Shown here in pieces: positions 52,075 to 61,510 of a stretch of DNA of 64,000 nt. The first letter of the stretch is position 1. Every line of letters begins with the position of its first letter. Below the pieces are notes generated by a model. The model was not told the DNA's origin, did no database searches, and was given only the letters and a program-made list of their open reading frames with translations. The stretch is from Microbacterium sp. NC79. Lineage in GTDB: Bacteria > Actinomycetota > Actinomycetes > Actinomycetales > Microbacteriaceae. The stretch covers positions 1,426,001 to 1,490,000 of the forward strand of contig NZ_JAHQYI010000001.1 in the NCBI RefSeq assembly GCF_019061125.1, written 5' to 3'. The position numbers and the translations under genes are program-made.

Positions 52075-53388
52075 ATGACGCAACACATCACCGGAACCAC
52101 GGCGGCAGAGATTGCCGAGAGCGTACGTACGTTGGTGGATCGTGGCACGCTGCTGCCAGGCACTGCCCTCCCCCCGGTACGCACGTTGGCCGAGCACCTC
52201 GGCGTCAACCGCAACACCGCTGTCGCCGCGTATCGACTCCTTTCGCAAGCCGGTGTGACGTCATCTCATGGCCGCGGCGGCACGCGCGTCACTGGTTCCG
52301 CTCTCTCGCCACAAGATGGCTACACCCACGGCACTGTGCTGCGTGACGTGGGTTCAGGAAACCCTGATCCGTCGTTCATTCCGCCCCTGACCCCCGCACT
52401 CACCGCGCTCGCCGATCGACCCGTGATGTATGGCGAGCCCACCATCGACGCCGATCTCGAGCGATGGGCACACGAGTGGTGCGCTCCTGACCTCGCGCCT
52501 GCACACATCGCGATCACGGTAACAAGCGGTGCTGTCGATGCCATCGAGCGCCTCCTCGCCGGAGCCTTGGTGCGCGACGACGCTGTCGGTCTTGAGGATC
52601 CGTGCTTCCTCGCCAGCATTCACACCGTCAAGCTCGGCGGCTACCGTGCTGTCGGCATGCCCGTTGACGCCGAGGGCATCACCCCCGATGGACTGCGTGA
52701 CGCTCTCGCCCATGGCGTGCGAGCAATCGTCGCGACACCACGCGCCCAGAACCCCACAGGGGTCACCATGACGCCGGCGCGCGCCGCCGAGCTTCGTGCG
52801 ATTCTCGCCGAGCACCCGTACGTCTTGATCATCGAAGACGATCATTTCTCCAAGCTCGCTCGCGAGGTTCCGCAGTCTTTGATTGGCCCGGATCACAAGC
52901 GCTTTGCGCTGGTACGTTCGGTGTCGAAATTTCTCGGGCCCGACATGGGACTCGCGATTGTTGCCACAGATGCGCACACGCAGTCACGCCTCGCGATGCG
53001 GTTGAGCCCAGGAACCACCTGGGTGAGCCACATTTTGCAGCGACTGACGTTGAGCCAGCTCACGTCTTCATCGGCACAGCAGATCGTTGCTGACGCGGCC
53101 GATCACTATGCAGCGCGCAACTCGTCCTTCGTCGCACTTCTCGTGGAGCGCGGCATCGCGGCACCTGCGCTCTCGGCGATCAGCCTGTGGGTAAACACCG
53201 GAGTGTCAGCAGACGCCGTCGTTCGCGAGCTCATGAAGCGGGGTTGGCTCGCACGCACCGAAGACGAATTCGCCCTGCACCGCTCCCCCGGCTCCGGCAC
53301 ACACGTACGCCTCACCGTGCATGATTTGACCGACGAAGAACAACGCCAGCTCGCGGATGACCTGGCGTCGTCGATCGCGCGTCAGTAG
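52075..53388 (+). CDS. pdxR: MocR-family PLP-synthesis regulator (PdxR-like)
   Basis: A 437-residue protein with an N-terminal GntR winged helix (about 8-75, with LPPVRTLAEHLGVNRNTAV) joined to an aminotransferase-like domain. The PLP-lysine motif is SVSKFLGPDMGLA with Lys285. Such proteins sense PLP and control pdxST; the divergent position next to pdxS supports PdxR. The aminotransferase domain probably senses PLP rather than catalysing. The stop overlaps the end of the next gene on the other strand by seven bases. Confidence 0.88.
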   Translation: MTQHITGTTAAEIAESVRTLVDRGTLLPGTALPPVRTLAEHLGVNRNTAVAAYRLLSQAGVTSSHGRGGTRVTGSALSPQDGYTHGTVLRDVGSGNPDPSFIPPLTPALTALADRPVMYGEPTIDADLERWAHEWCAPDLAPAHIAITVTSGAVDAIERLLAGALVRDDAVGLEDPCFLASIHTVKLGGYRAVGMPVDAEGITPDGLRDALAHGVRAIVATPRAQNPTGVTMTPARAAELRAILAEHPYVLIIEDDHFSKLAREVPQSLIGPDHKRFALVRSVSKFLGPDMGLAIVATDAHTQSRLAMRLSPGTTWVSHILQRLTLSQLTSSSAQQIVADAADHYAARNSSFVALLVERGIAAPALSAISLWVNTGVSADAVVRELMKRGWLARTEDEFALHRSPGSGTHVRLTVHDLTDEEQRQLADDLASSIARQ

Positions 53389-54422
53389 ATCTTCGGGAAC
53401 ACGTCGTAGCGTTCCTCGTAAATCAGGCTCCACTCGTTGACGTCACCTGGACACACGTACGACATGCCAAACAGCATGACCTCTTCCAGGTTTCGGCTGG
53501 CCGCTTCTCGTTCTACCCCCACAAGCCCATCAAGAATCTCGTTGAACAGCGGAGACGTTGTCATGAAGCTGTCGTAGGTCGCGGCGTCAACACTGTGCGC
53601 GTTCAGAATCGCTGTTTCGCAGGCATCGCTCGTCATCGCGAGATAGATGGTTTCGATCTGCGGTGTCAACTCGGCACCATTCTCGGTGAAGAGCGCGCGC
53701 TGCCGTGCGATGAACGTGCGTTGTTCGATCGTGGTGGCCGTGAGGAGCGTGCCATCCATGGGGAGTTGCTGGTCGATAAAGAACTTGTCGCGCGCGGCGA
53801 ATGCCTCAGGCGAACCCGGCTTCCACGTCACGGACGTGTCAGCGAAAGGCTCGCCAGGGTCACGCGGAGTCAGGTCAAGCTGTGAATCATCGATGACGGG
53901 CGCTTCGCTCGGATCTGCAGCCGAATCACCGGTCGGCTCTGGCGACGCTTCAATAGGCTCATCGCTTGGCTCTGCCTGCGCAGTCGGGGCCGACGTCGGC
54001 GTGTCATCGATGATCGGCGCCGCCTCATGGGATGAGAACACTCCGAGCGCCGCCATCACGGCTACCGCGATACCGGCGACCACCACGATGCCTGCGACGA
54101 CGATTGTCACGACGAAGCCGGTGCGAGGCTTTTTCTGACCGGGAGGTTGCATCGCCGCATAGCCCTGCTGCGGATAGCCCTGCTGAGGGTAGCCCTGCTG
54201 AGGGTAGCCCTGCTGACCGGGAGCCTGCGATGCTCCCGGCTGAGCGTATCCATATGGCTGTTGCCCATACGGCTGTTGCCCATACCGCTGCTGCCCATAT
54301 TGCGGCGGCGCCGAAGGGTGAGCCGGAACCGGCGGCTGCGCGGGAACAGGCGGCTGCGGCGGAACCGGCGGTGCGGGCGGAATCGGCACCCCGGGATGTT
54401 GTGGTTGATCGGGGTGCGTCAT
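53382..54422 (-). CDS. Pro/Gln/Gly/Tyr-repeat single-span membrane protein
   Basis: A 346-residue protein of no recognised family. Residues 1-95 are very rich in Pro, Gln, Gly and Tyr with tandem YGQQP and GYPQQ repeats and end in QKKPR; a membrane helix covers about 103-128. The outer part starts with an acidic Ser/Pro/Thr/Glu linker (130-190) and continues into a helical domain with two Cys (in DACETAI and YVCPGD) that could form a disulfide. The layout (proline-rich cytoplasmic tail, one helix, Pro/Glu linker, small outer domain) is common in actinobacterial surface proteins. It lies downstream of the HIT gene. Confidence 0.8.
   Translation of the reverse strand: MTHPDQPQHPGVPIPPAPPVPPQPPVPAQPPVPAHPSAPPQYGQQRYGQQPYGQQPYGYAQPGASQAPGQQGYPQQGYPQQGYPQQGYAAMQPPGQKKPRTGFVVTIVVAGIVVVAGIAVAVMAALGVFSSHEAAPIIDDTPTSAPTAQAEPSDEPIEASPEPTGDSAADPSEAPVIDDSQLDLTPRDPGEPFADTSVTWKPGSPEAFAARDKFFIDQQLPMDGTLLTATTIEQRTFIARQRALFTENGAELTPQIETIYLAMTSDACETAILNAHSVDAATYDSFMTTSPLFNEILDGLVGVEREAASRNLEEVMLFGMSYVCPGDVNEWSLIYEERYDVFPKIY
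54161..54220 (-). repeat. Four 15-bp tandem repeats coding GYPQQ units
   Basis: Four tandem units; the first three match AGCCCTGCTGMGGRT and the fourth diverges at its end. They code for GYPQQ-type units in the repeat membrane protein. Near-identical bases, not just amino acids, point to recent slippage or recombination. Confidence 0.85.
54251..54295 (-). repeat. Three 15-bp tandem repeats coding YGQQP units
   Basis: Units of the form CATAYNGCTGYTGCC encode YGQQP-type repeats next to the other array. They are slightly more diverged and continue into a partial fourth unit. Confidence 0.8.
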
Positions 54423-54431
54423 GAGTTCGTC

Positions 54432-54980
54432 CTACTCGGTCTTCGGCCACGCGTCAGCGACGGCCTGGCGGACCTCACCGAGAAGCTGCGGCAAAGCCTT
54501 GGTCTTGGCAATGATAGGGAAAAAGTTTGCGTCTGTTTCCCACCGCGGCACGATGTGCTGGTGTAGGTGCGCGGCAACGCCTGCGCCCGCCACTCGACCC
54601 TGGTTCATGCCCAGGTTGAAACCATCACAGTTCGAGACACCCCGAAGCACCCGCATCGCTGTCTGCGTGAGCGCGCCAATTTCCGCGACTTCCTCCGGCG
54701 TTGCCTCGTCGTACAGGCCGATGTGGCGGTACGGGCACACCAGCAGGTGTCCGGAGTTATACGGAAACAGATTCAGCAGCACGAAAGCGTGTGTACCGCG
54801 GTGCACGATGAGCCCGTGCTCATCACTCATATGCGGTGCGGCGCAGAACGGGCACTCGTCGACGAGGGGCTGTGGCCCCGCCTGGATGTACGCCATCCGG
54901 TGCGGGGTCCACAGCCGCTGAAACTCATCAGGAACACCAGCGAGGTGCGCGGCCGAGGTGAGTTCAGCGTCGTTTGTCAT
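54432..54980 (-). CDS. HIT family nucleotide hydrolase/phosphorylase
   Basis: A 182-residue histidine-triad protein with HLHQHIV (His138, His140, His142) and an N-terminal CPFC zinc pair (Cys43, Cys46). It resembles the actinobacterial Ap4A-phosphorylase-like group encoded after thrS. Substrate is not settled by sequence. Overlaps thrS by four bases. Confidence 0.93.
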   Translation of the reverse strand: MTNDAELTSAAHLAGVPDEFQRLWTPHRMAYIQAGPQPLVDECPFCAAPHMSDEHGLIVHRGTHAFVLLNLFPYNSGHLLVCPYRHIGLYDEATPEEVAEIGALTQTAMRVLRGVSNCDGFNLGMNQGRVAGAGVAAHLHQHIVPRWETDANFFPIIAKTKALPQLLGEVRQAVADAWPKTE

Positions 54981-56977
54981 GCGAAATCTGCCTCGTTCAG
55001 CACGACGCGGTGATCCGCGATTGCACGCTTAATCAGCTCGACGGCCTCAGCGATCGGCACACCGTTGCGCGTGGAGCCATCACGGAAACGGAACGATACG
55101 GTTCCGGCTTCTTGATCCTGGGCGCCGGCGATGAGGATCAGCGGAACCTTGGACGTGGTGTGGTTGCGGATCTTCTTCTGCATGCGCTCATCGCTGCGGT
55201 CAAGCTCAGCACGAACGCCGGCTGCGCGCAGCTGCGTGATGATGTCGCCAAGGTAGGGCGCAAAGTCATCAGCGACAGGAACACCGACGACCTGCGACGG
55301 TGCCAGCCACAGCGGGAAGTCGCCAGCGTAGTGCTCAAGCAGAATTGCGAAGAAACGCTCAACCGAGCCAAGCAACGCGCGGTGAATCATCACTGGGCGG
55401 TGCTTGGCGCCGTCGGGGCCGGTGTATTCGAGTTCGAAACGCTCCGGCTGGTTGAAGTCCAGCTGGATCGTCGACATCTGCCACGTACGACCGATGGCGT
55501 CACGCGCCTGTACCGAAATCTTCGGGCCGTAGAATGCTGCTCCGCCGAGGTCGTCAACCAGCTCGAGACCGGATTCGACTGCGACCTCACGCAACGTCTC
55601 AATCGCCGTGGTCCACTGCTCAGGCTCGCCGAGGAACTTCGGGTTGCCGACTTCGTTCGTCGACAGCTCAAGGTAGAAGTCATTCAGGCCGTAGTCACGC
55701 AGCAACTCAAGCACGAGGTTGAGGTTCGTGGTGAGTTCTTCGCGCACCTGGTCTTGCGTCACGTAAATGTGCGCGTCGTCCTGGGTCAAGCCGCGCACGC
55801 GCGTCAGACCCGATAGCGTGCCGCTCTTTTCGTAGCGGTACACGGTTCCGAACTCCGCGAGACGCAACGGCAGTTCACGGTAGCTGCGTCCGCGTGAGCG
55901 GAAGATCAGGTTGTGGAACGGGCAGTTCATCGGCTTCAGGTAGTAGTCCTGGCCCTGACGCGTGATGTTGCCCTCATCGTCAACGACCTCATCGAGGTGC
56001 ATCGGGGGGAACATGCCGTCTGCGTAGGTCTGCAGGTGACCGGAGGTCTGGAACAGATCCTTCTTCGTGATGTGCGGAGAGTTGACCACGTCGTAGCCGT
56101 TGCGCAGCAGGTGGCGGCGCAGGTTCTCTTCGATCTCGTAGCGGATGATGCCGCCCTTGGGGTGGAAGACCGCGAGGCCGGAACCAATTTCGTCTGGGAA
56201 CGAGAACAGGTCCATCTCGACACCGAGCTTGCGGTGGTCGCGACGCTCGGCCTCAGCCAAGCGCTCCTGGTATGCACGCAATTCGTCCTTCGACGGCCAC
56301 GCGGTTCCGTAGATGCGCTGCAGCTGCGGGTTCTTCTCCGAACCGCGCCAGTACGCAGCAGCGACGCGCGTCAGCGCCCAGCCGTTGCCAGCCATGCGGG
56401 TGCTCGGCACGTGCGGGCCGCGGCACAGGTCTTTCCACGCGGTCTCACCGTTGCGGGTGACGTTGTCGTAAATCGTGAGTTCGCCTTCGCCAACCTCAAC
56501 GCTTGCACCTTCAGCGGCTTCTGCTCCCCCGCCCTTCAGGCCGATGAGTTCCAGCTTGAACGGCTCGTTCGCGAGTTCGGCGCGCGCCTCATCGTCGGTC
56601 ACGACGCGGCGCACGAAACGCTGGCCGTCACGAACGATGGACTGCATTTCCTTCGTGATCGCCTTCAAGTCTTCAGGCGTGAAGGGGGTGTCGACCTGGA
56701 AGTCGTAGTAGAAGCCATCGATAATGGGCGGCCCAATGCCGAGGTTCGACTGCGGACGCAGGCGCTGCACGGCTTGCGCCATGATGTGCGCAGTGGAGTG
56801 ACGGAGAATGGCGAGGCCGTCGGCGCTGTCGATCGTAATCGGCTCGACAGTGTCATCGGCAGTGACCTGCGTTGCAAGGTCTTTCTGCGCGCCGTTTACG
56901 CGCATGGCGATAACCGACTTGTCGGAAAAGAGTGCAAAACCGTCGCAAGGAAAGGACGGCTGGGTGTTCTCGGTCAC
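54977..56977 (-). CDS. thrS: Threonyl-tRNA synthetase
   Basis: Charges tRNA-Thr. The start is a GTG giving [14 protein letters not shown] (666 residues), chosen for the GGAG site seven bases upstream; the open frame extends further but is not family-like. A TGS-like N-terminus, the editing domain ([14 protein letters not shown]) and the class II core with [20 protein letters not shown] and the anticodon-binding C-terminus are present. Complete. Confidence 0.97.
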   Translation of the reverse strand: MTENTQPSFPCDGFALFSDKSVIAMRVNGAQKDLATQVTADDTVEPITIDSADGLAILRHSTAHIMAQAVQRLRPQSNLGIGPPIIDGFYYDFQVDTPFTPEDLKAITKEMQSIVRDGQRFVRRVVTDDEARAELANEPFKLELIGLKGGGAEAAEGASVEVGEGELTIYDNVTRNGETAWKDLCRGPHVPSTRMAGNGWALTRVAAAYWRGSEKNPQLQRIYGTAWPSKDELRAYQERLAEAERRDHRKLGVEMDLFSFPDEIGSGLAVFHPKGGIIRYEIEENLRRHLLRNGYDVVNSPHITKKDLFQTSGHLQTYADGMFPPMHLDEVVDDEGNITRQGQDYYLKPMNCPFHNLIFRSRGRSYRELPLRLAEFGTVYRYEKSGTLSGLTRVRGLTQDDAHIYVTQDQVREELTTNLNLVLELLRDYGLNDFYLELSTNEVGNPKFLGEPEQWTTAIETLREVAVESGLELVDDLGGAAFYGPKISVQARDAIGRTWQMSTIQLDFNQPERFELEYTGPDGAKHRPVMIHRALLGSVERFFAILLEHYAGDFPLWLAPSQVVGVPVADDFAPYLGDIITQLRAAGVRAELDRSDERMQKKIRNHTTSKVPLILIAGAQDQEAGTVSFRFRDGSTRNGVPIAEAVELIKRAIADHRVVLNEADFA

Positions 56978-57084
56978 AGAGTTCTCCAGATAGGCGATGA
57001 ATCTAGGGTACCGCGCACGGGCACTCACCCTTTTCACTCTGCACATTCAGCGAATATCGAGCCGGAATTTGTGGTGTGCGCAGG

Positions 57085-57090
57085 TAGGGT
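57085..57090 (+). promoter_or_regulatory. Possible -10 element of the MoxR operon
   Basis: TAGGGT lies 46 bases before the first gene in the divergent spacer with thrS. GGAA about 19 bases upstream is not a clear -35. On the other strand TACCCT near 57010 could serve thrS. Both are weak. Confidence 0.35.
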
Positions 57091-57135
57091 AACTGCGGGG
57101 GCTCTTCAGACCTGCCCCCACCGAGGGGACACACA

Positions 57136-58143
57136 ATGAATGTTGCGCACGCCGCACCCACCGAGCAGGAGATGGCAGCCGCCGCCAAGGTTCTGACGGT
57201 GATTTCGGATACCTACTCCGCGAAAATGGTGGGCCAAGAACGTCTGCGCACGAGCCTGCTTATCGCGCTCATCGCCGATGGTCACATTCTGCTTGAGTCT
57301 GTGCCTGGCCTGGCAAAGACGACAGCGGCAAGCACCCTGGCCGCGACAGTGCAAGCGCAATTCAAGCGCATTCAGTGCACGCCGGATCTCCTCCCCAGCG
57401 ACATCACAGGCAACCAGATTTACGACAACAGCACCGGCTCGTTCCGCACCGTGCTGGGCCCCGTGCACGCAAACTTTGTTTTGCTCGACGAGATCAACCG
57501 TTCAAGCGCCAAGACGCAGAGCGCGATGCTCGAGGCCATGCAGGAGCACCAGACCACCATCGGTGGCGAGATCTACCCGCTTCCGGAACCATTCCTGGTG
57601 ATTGCGACGCAAAACCCCATTGAGCAGGAGGGCACGTATGAGCTGCCAGAAGCGCAAATGGACCGCTTCCTGCTGAAGGAAATTGTGGAGTACCCGAGCC
57701 CGAATGAGGAACTTGAGGTGCTCAACCGCATCGACTCCGGCGTACTGGGGCGCGGTTCCGAAGGCCACGTTGCTCACGTGGTGTCCCTCGATGACGTGAA
57801 GATGCTGCAGGATGTCGCGAGCCGCATTTATGTGGACCCTGCGGTACGCAACTACATCGTGTCGCTTGTTTACGTGACGCGAAACCCGGCCCCCTACATT
57901 GGCGAAGAGAAGGCGCGCTTCTTGAAGTACGGTGCCAGCCCCCGCGCTTCGATTGCCTTCCTGCAGGCCGCCCGCGCATACGCGCTCCTCAGCGGTCGCT
58001 CCTACGTGGTTCCGGAAGACGTTCGTTCCCTCAGGCACGTCGTACTGCGCCACCGCGTGCTGCTCACGTTTGAAGCCCAAGCGGAGAACATCCGCAGCGA
58101 AGAGATCATCGACGCGATCTTTGCCGCTGTGCCGACCCCGTAA
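57136..58143 (+). CDS. MoxR family AAA+ ATPase
   Basis: A 335-residue AAA+ protein with Walker A SVPGLAKTTAAS, Walker B VLLDEINRSSAKTQSAML, ATQNPIEQEGTYELPEAQ and the sensor/arginine-finger region DRFLLKEIV. MoxR ATPases act as chaperones with VWA-domain partners. It heads a seven-gene operon whose next genes encode DUF58 and VWA proteins. Ribosome-binding site GAGGGG is seven bases upstream. Confidence 0.95.
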   Translation: MNVAHAAPTEQEMAAAAKVLTVISDTYSAKMVGQERLRTSLLIALIADGHILLESVPGLAKTTAASTLAATVQAQFKRIQCTPDLLPSDITGNQIYDNSTGSFRTVLGPVHANFVLLDEINRSSAKTQSAMLEAMQEHQTTIGGEIYPLPEPFLVIATQNPIEQEGTYELPEAQMDRFLLKEIVEYPSPNEELEVLNRIDSGVLGRGSEGHVAHVVSLDDVKMLQDVASRIYVDPAVRNYIVSLVYVTRNPAPYIGEEKARFLKYGASPRASIAFLQAARAYALLSGRSYVVPEDVRSLRHVVLRHRVLLTFEAQAENIRSEEIIDAIFAAVPTP

Positions 58144-58148
58144 CGGCC

Positions 58149-59036
58149 ATGCCCAGCCTTATTACGCAGGTGAAGAGCAAGCTCTTCATCACGTCTGCGC
58201 GCCGTTCGATGCACCCGCTCGACGGCGCCTACGCTTCGCTGATGCGCGGCCGCGGATCTGACTTTGAAGATCTCCGCGAGTATCAGGTCGGCGACCAGGT
58301 ACGCGACATTGATTGGCGCGCATCGGCACGTCACAACGAGATTCTCGTCAAGCGGATGCGCGCTGACCGCATGCACACCGTCCTGTTCGTTGTCGACACC
58401 GGGGCCACGATGGCCGCCCTCGCCGAAAACGAAGAACCCAAATACGAACTCGCGCTTCTCACAGCGGGGGTGCTCGGATACCTCACGGTGTCGCACGGTG
58501 ACGACATCGGTCTGGTGTACGGCGACAGCGAGAAAGTAAAGCGCCGCGCGAGCGGCCGCACTGAATCGGCGCTGGAAAGCGCTCTGCGCACCATTCAAAC
58601 TGCCACCAGCCAAGCATCCGCTGCAGGCAACATCAACAAGCTGCTGGAGTACGTGGCTGCCACCATCTCCCGCCGCATGATCCTCGTCATCATCACCGAT
58701 GAAGCGCCGATCACCGATCGCACCGATCAGCTCATCCGTCGTCTTCGTGTGCAGCACGACATGCTGTGGGTGACCGTTACCGACGCCAACCCGGTTCTGG
58801 CAGAAAAAAGTCAGGCTGCCCGCAGTGACGTCGTGACCGGGTGGGGTGTTCCCGAGTTTGTGCACGGAGACGCGACCCTCCGCGAGGCGGTGATCGCGGA
58901 AGAAAGACGTGACGAAGAGGAACGTCGAGCAATGCTCGAAAAGTACGCCATCAGCCACGTGACGATTCGCGATAGCAGCGAAGCCGTTGGCGACATCCTG
59001 CGCATGCTGGATCGGAGGGATCGTGCAAGGTCCTGA
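58149..59036 (+). CDS. DUF58 domain protein
   Basis: A 295-residue protein with the DUF58 core GRGSDFEDLREYQVGDQV followed by RDIDWRASARHNE. A VWA-like fold follows, but the metal-site motif is VVDTGATM rather than DxSxS, so metal binding may be lost. DUF58 genes follow moxR in many bacteria. No membrane helices are obvious, unlike the longer membrane-bound forms. Confidence 0.92.
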   Translation: MPSLITQVKSKLFITSARRSMHPLDGAYASLMRGRGSDFEDLREYQVGDQVRDIDWRASARHNEILVKRMRADRMHTVLFVVDTGATMAALAENEEPKYELALLTAGVLGYLTVSHGDDIGLVYGDSEKVKRRASGRTESALESALRTIQTATSQASAAGNINKLLEYVAATISRRMILVIITDEAPITDRTDQLIRRLRVQHDMLWVTVTDANPVLAEKSQAARSDVVTGWGVPEFVHGDATLREAVIAEERRDEEERRAMLEKYAISHVTIRDSSEAVGDILRMLDRRDRARS

Positions 59037-59508
59037 CGAGTTCTATCCGCCATATCAATATGGCTGGGGCTGGCTGGCCCTCGCCATCGGTCTCATTGCG
59101 CTCGTTCTGGTTGCCTGGGCACTCGTGCTGTGGTTTACCCGCATGCAGAAGCCGCCCAAAGAGACGACTCAGCCCCATGTTCCGGTGACCACAGACGTGC
59201 TGACGCAGCTGCGGTACGAGTATGCAGCGCGCATCGATCAGATCGAGCACGCCTACACCGAAGGTGCTCTTGCGCCCAAGGCCGCAAACCGTCAGCTGAG
59301 CGCCGCGGTGCGCGCGTTCGTCAACGAGTACTCCGGTTTGGAAGCGCCTGTCCTGTCGCTGACCGATCTCCAAGAGCTCGGCGTCCATCCGGCACTTATT
59401 GACGCGCTGCAGCGCCACTATTACCCCAGCATCTTCCGCAAAGACATGGTCATCGATCCGGTTGCCGGCGCCAACGCTGCTCGAGCGGTGGTGTCATCGT
59501 GGTACTAG
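59023..59508 (+). CDS. Small single-span membrane protein of the MoxR operon (DUF4381-like)
   Basis: A 161-residue protein starting at GTG with GGAGG seven bases upstream, overlapping the DUF58 gene by 14 bases. It has one membrane helix (about 16-39) and a soluble domain with LRYEYAARIDQIEHAYTEG and LGVHPALIDALQRHYYPSIF. The layout is like DUF4381 proteins of MoxR/Bat loci; similarity is only by position and layout. Confidence 0.75.
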   Translation: MQGPDEFYPPYQYGWGWLALAIGLIALVLVAWALVLWFTRMQKPPKETTQPHVPVTTDVLTQLRYEYAARIDQIEHAYTEGALAPKAANRQLSAAVRAFVNEYSGLEAPVLSLTDLQELGVHPALIDALQRHYYPSIFRKDMVIDPVAGANAARAVVSSWY

Positions 59509-60485
59509 ATTTCGCTTTTGTGCCCTGGGTCATGCTCGGAGTCATCGTGCTGGTCGTCGGCGGTGGAATTGTGCTCGGAGTGGCGCGCGCGCGGCGACAC
59601 CGCGCGGGTACAGGTGCACCACTCGCCCGTGCCGAGCGGCTCCGCGGCCTTCCGAGTTTCGCCCGCGCCATCAAACGGCGACGTATTGCGCTCGCGGCAG
59701 CGCTGACGCTCGGAATTGTCGCAATGGGTGTCGGCGGAATTGCCGCAGCGCGCCCGATGGCGGCGCAAACGATTCAGCCAGTGAACACAAGCCGTGACAT
59801 CATGCTGTGCCTCGACGTCTCCGGTTCCATGGCTGAGGTCGACATGGAAATCCTGGACACTTTCCTCGAACTGGTCGACGACTTTGAGGGCGAACGCATC
59901 GGACTCACCATCTTCAACGCTTCACCCGTGCAGGTGTTTCCGCTCACCGATGACTACGAGTTCGTGAAAGCGCATCTCAAGTCTTTGCGTGACAGCTTCG
60001 ACAGCTGGGATGTGATGCCGGAGTACTGGGTCGGCACCATGAATGGCGCTGGTTCTTCCCTCATTGGCGACGGCCTCACCGCGTGTGCGATGCGGTTCGA
60101 CCATGAAGACGAAGAGCGAAGCCGGTCCATCATTTTTGCCAGCGACAATGAAGAACTCGGGGACAGCATCGTGACGCTTCCTGAAGCGGCAGCGTACGCC
60201 ACGTCCAAGGGTGTGCGGATCTTCGCCATCAACCCGGTGGCCGGTGCCAGTACGCTCCTCACTGAAGAGATGCGGGAGGCCGCCGCATCGACGGGTGGCG
60301 AGATGTATGAGCTGCGCGGAACCACGACGGTCGGCGACATCGTTGAGAAGGTGCAGGAAGAAGATGCCTCCGCGCTCCAGGGTGATGTGCAGATCGTCTG
60401 GACCGATGATCCCAACCTCTGGATCACGCTCCTGGCTGGTCTTGCCGTCGCTTTCCTTCTCGTGCTGTGGCGGGTGAGGCTATGA
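59499..60485 (+). CDS. VWA-domain membrane protein, first copy (BatA-like)
   Basis: A 328-residue protein with two N-terminal membrane helices (about 8-28 and 62-84), a VWA domain with an intact MIDAS motif DVSGSMAEVD (Asp106, Ser108, Ser110) and a C-terminal helix (about 305-325), the BatA layout. It faces out of the cytoplasm. GTG start overlaps the previous gene by ten bases. Confidence 0.9.
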   Translation: MVLDFAFVPWVMLGVIVLVVGGGIVLGVARARRHRAGTGAPLARAERLRGLPSFARAIKRRRIALAAALTLGIVAMGVGGIAAARPMAAQTIQPVNTSRDIMLCLDVSGSMAEVDMEILDTFLELVDDFEGERIGLTIFNASPVQVFPLTDDYEFVKAHLKSLRDSFDSWDVMPEYWVGTMNGAGSSLIGDGLTACAMRFDHEDEERSRSIIFASDNEELGDSIVTLPEAAAYATSKGVRIFAINPVAGASTLLTEEMREAAASTGGEMYELRGTTTVGDIVEKVQEEDASALQGDVQIVWTDDPNLWITLLAGLAVAFLLVLWRVRL

Positions 60486-61510
60486 CTTTCCAACCCGTCA
60501 TCACTCCCGTCCTTCTGGTGTTGCTGTTCGCGCCGCTCGTCTTTATCGTCGTTCGCGCCCTCATCACCGCGAAGTCGCATCGGCAGCGTGGCCTGTGGGG
60601 CACGCGTGCGCTCCTGGTCGCACTGTGCTTCGTGATGCTGTTGCGCCCCGGAATCACCGGCACCCCCACCCAGACAGTCACCACCAACACCGACATTTTC
60701 CTTGTTGTTGACACCACGGCGTCGATCGTGGCTGAGGACTGGGGTGATGCGGAACCACGCATCAATGGCATCAGGGAAGACATCGCAGAGCTGGTCACCC
60801 AATACGCTGGCGCCCGGTTCTCCCTCATCACATTCGCGAGCGCTGCAGAAATCCGGTTGCCGCTCACAACAGATTCCAGTGCGGTGATGTCATCGCTTGC
60901 GGTGATGCGACCCGAGACCACCAGCGTGAGCCGTGGTTCCGACATTGGCGCCGCCGCAGCCACTCTCGAGCGAGTCTTGACAACTGCGGCCGAATCGGCC
61001 GACGACCGCTCACGCATGGTGTTCTATTTCGGCGACGGGGAACAGACCTCAAGCCGTACCCCGAAGTCGTTCGCCGCGTCGCGCGAACTGACCGACGGCG
61101 GCGCGGTATTCGGATACGGAACCGCCCAGGGCGGCCCCATGAAGGTCACCAGCGGTTACGCAACCGACTCCCCCGATGATTCCTATATCGAGTACGACGG
61201 TGAAGTTGCCCTCTCCGTGATCGATGACGAGAATCTGCAGACGATCGCAGATGATCTCGGCCTCACCCTGCAGCTGCGCGTGGCAGGCACCGCAGCGGAC
61301 TTCCCTCCTGCACCGACATCGTCCATGACGCTGACGAACTCAGAAACCGCAGGCGGTGTGTCCGACCTCTCCTGGATTCTCGCGATCGCCGTATCTGCTC
61401 TGATCGCTTGGGAACTGTTGCGGGCGACCATGCTGACTACTCAGCTGCGCGGGTTGAAAGCGACAGCCGATGCACAGCAGCGTGCAGATGACGAATGGAG
61501 CCGCGCATGA
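60482..61510 (+). CDS. VWA-domain membrane protein, second copy (BatB-like)
   Basis: A 342-residue protein starting at the ATG that overlaps the preceding stop (ATGA). Two N-terminal helices (about 6-28 and 40-56) lead to a VWA domain with MIDAS DTTASIVAED (Asp77, Thr79, Ser81), a Thr-variant seen in other actinobacterial VWA proteins. A C-terminal helix lies at about 288-308. Together with the first VWA gene it suggests a paired membrane complex. Confidence 0.88.
   Translation: MTFQPVITPVLLVLLFAPLVFIVVRALITAKSHRQRGLWGTRALLVALCFVMLLRPGITGTPTQTVTTNTDIFLVVDTTASIVAEDWGDAEPRINGIREDIAELVTQYAGARFSLITFASAAEIRLPLTTDSSAVMSSLAVMRPETTSVSRGSDIGAAAATLERVLTTAAESADDRSRMVFYFGDGEQTSSRTPKSFAASRELTDGGAVFGYGTAQGGPMKVTSGYATDSPDDSYIEYDGEVALSVIDDENLQTIADDLGLTLQLRVAGTAADFPPAPTSSMTLTNSETAGGVSDLSWILAIAVSALIAWELLRATMLTTQLRGLKATADAQQRADDEWSRA

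Noticed and set aside
55913..57139. 408-codon plus-strand open frame opposite thrS
   Set aside because: Shadow of the thrS coding strand; no recognisable motifs.
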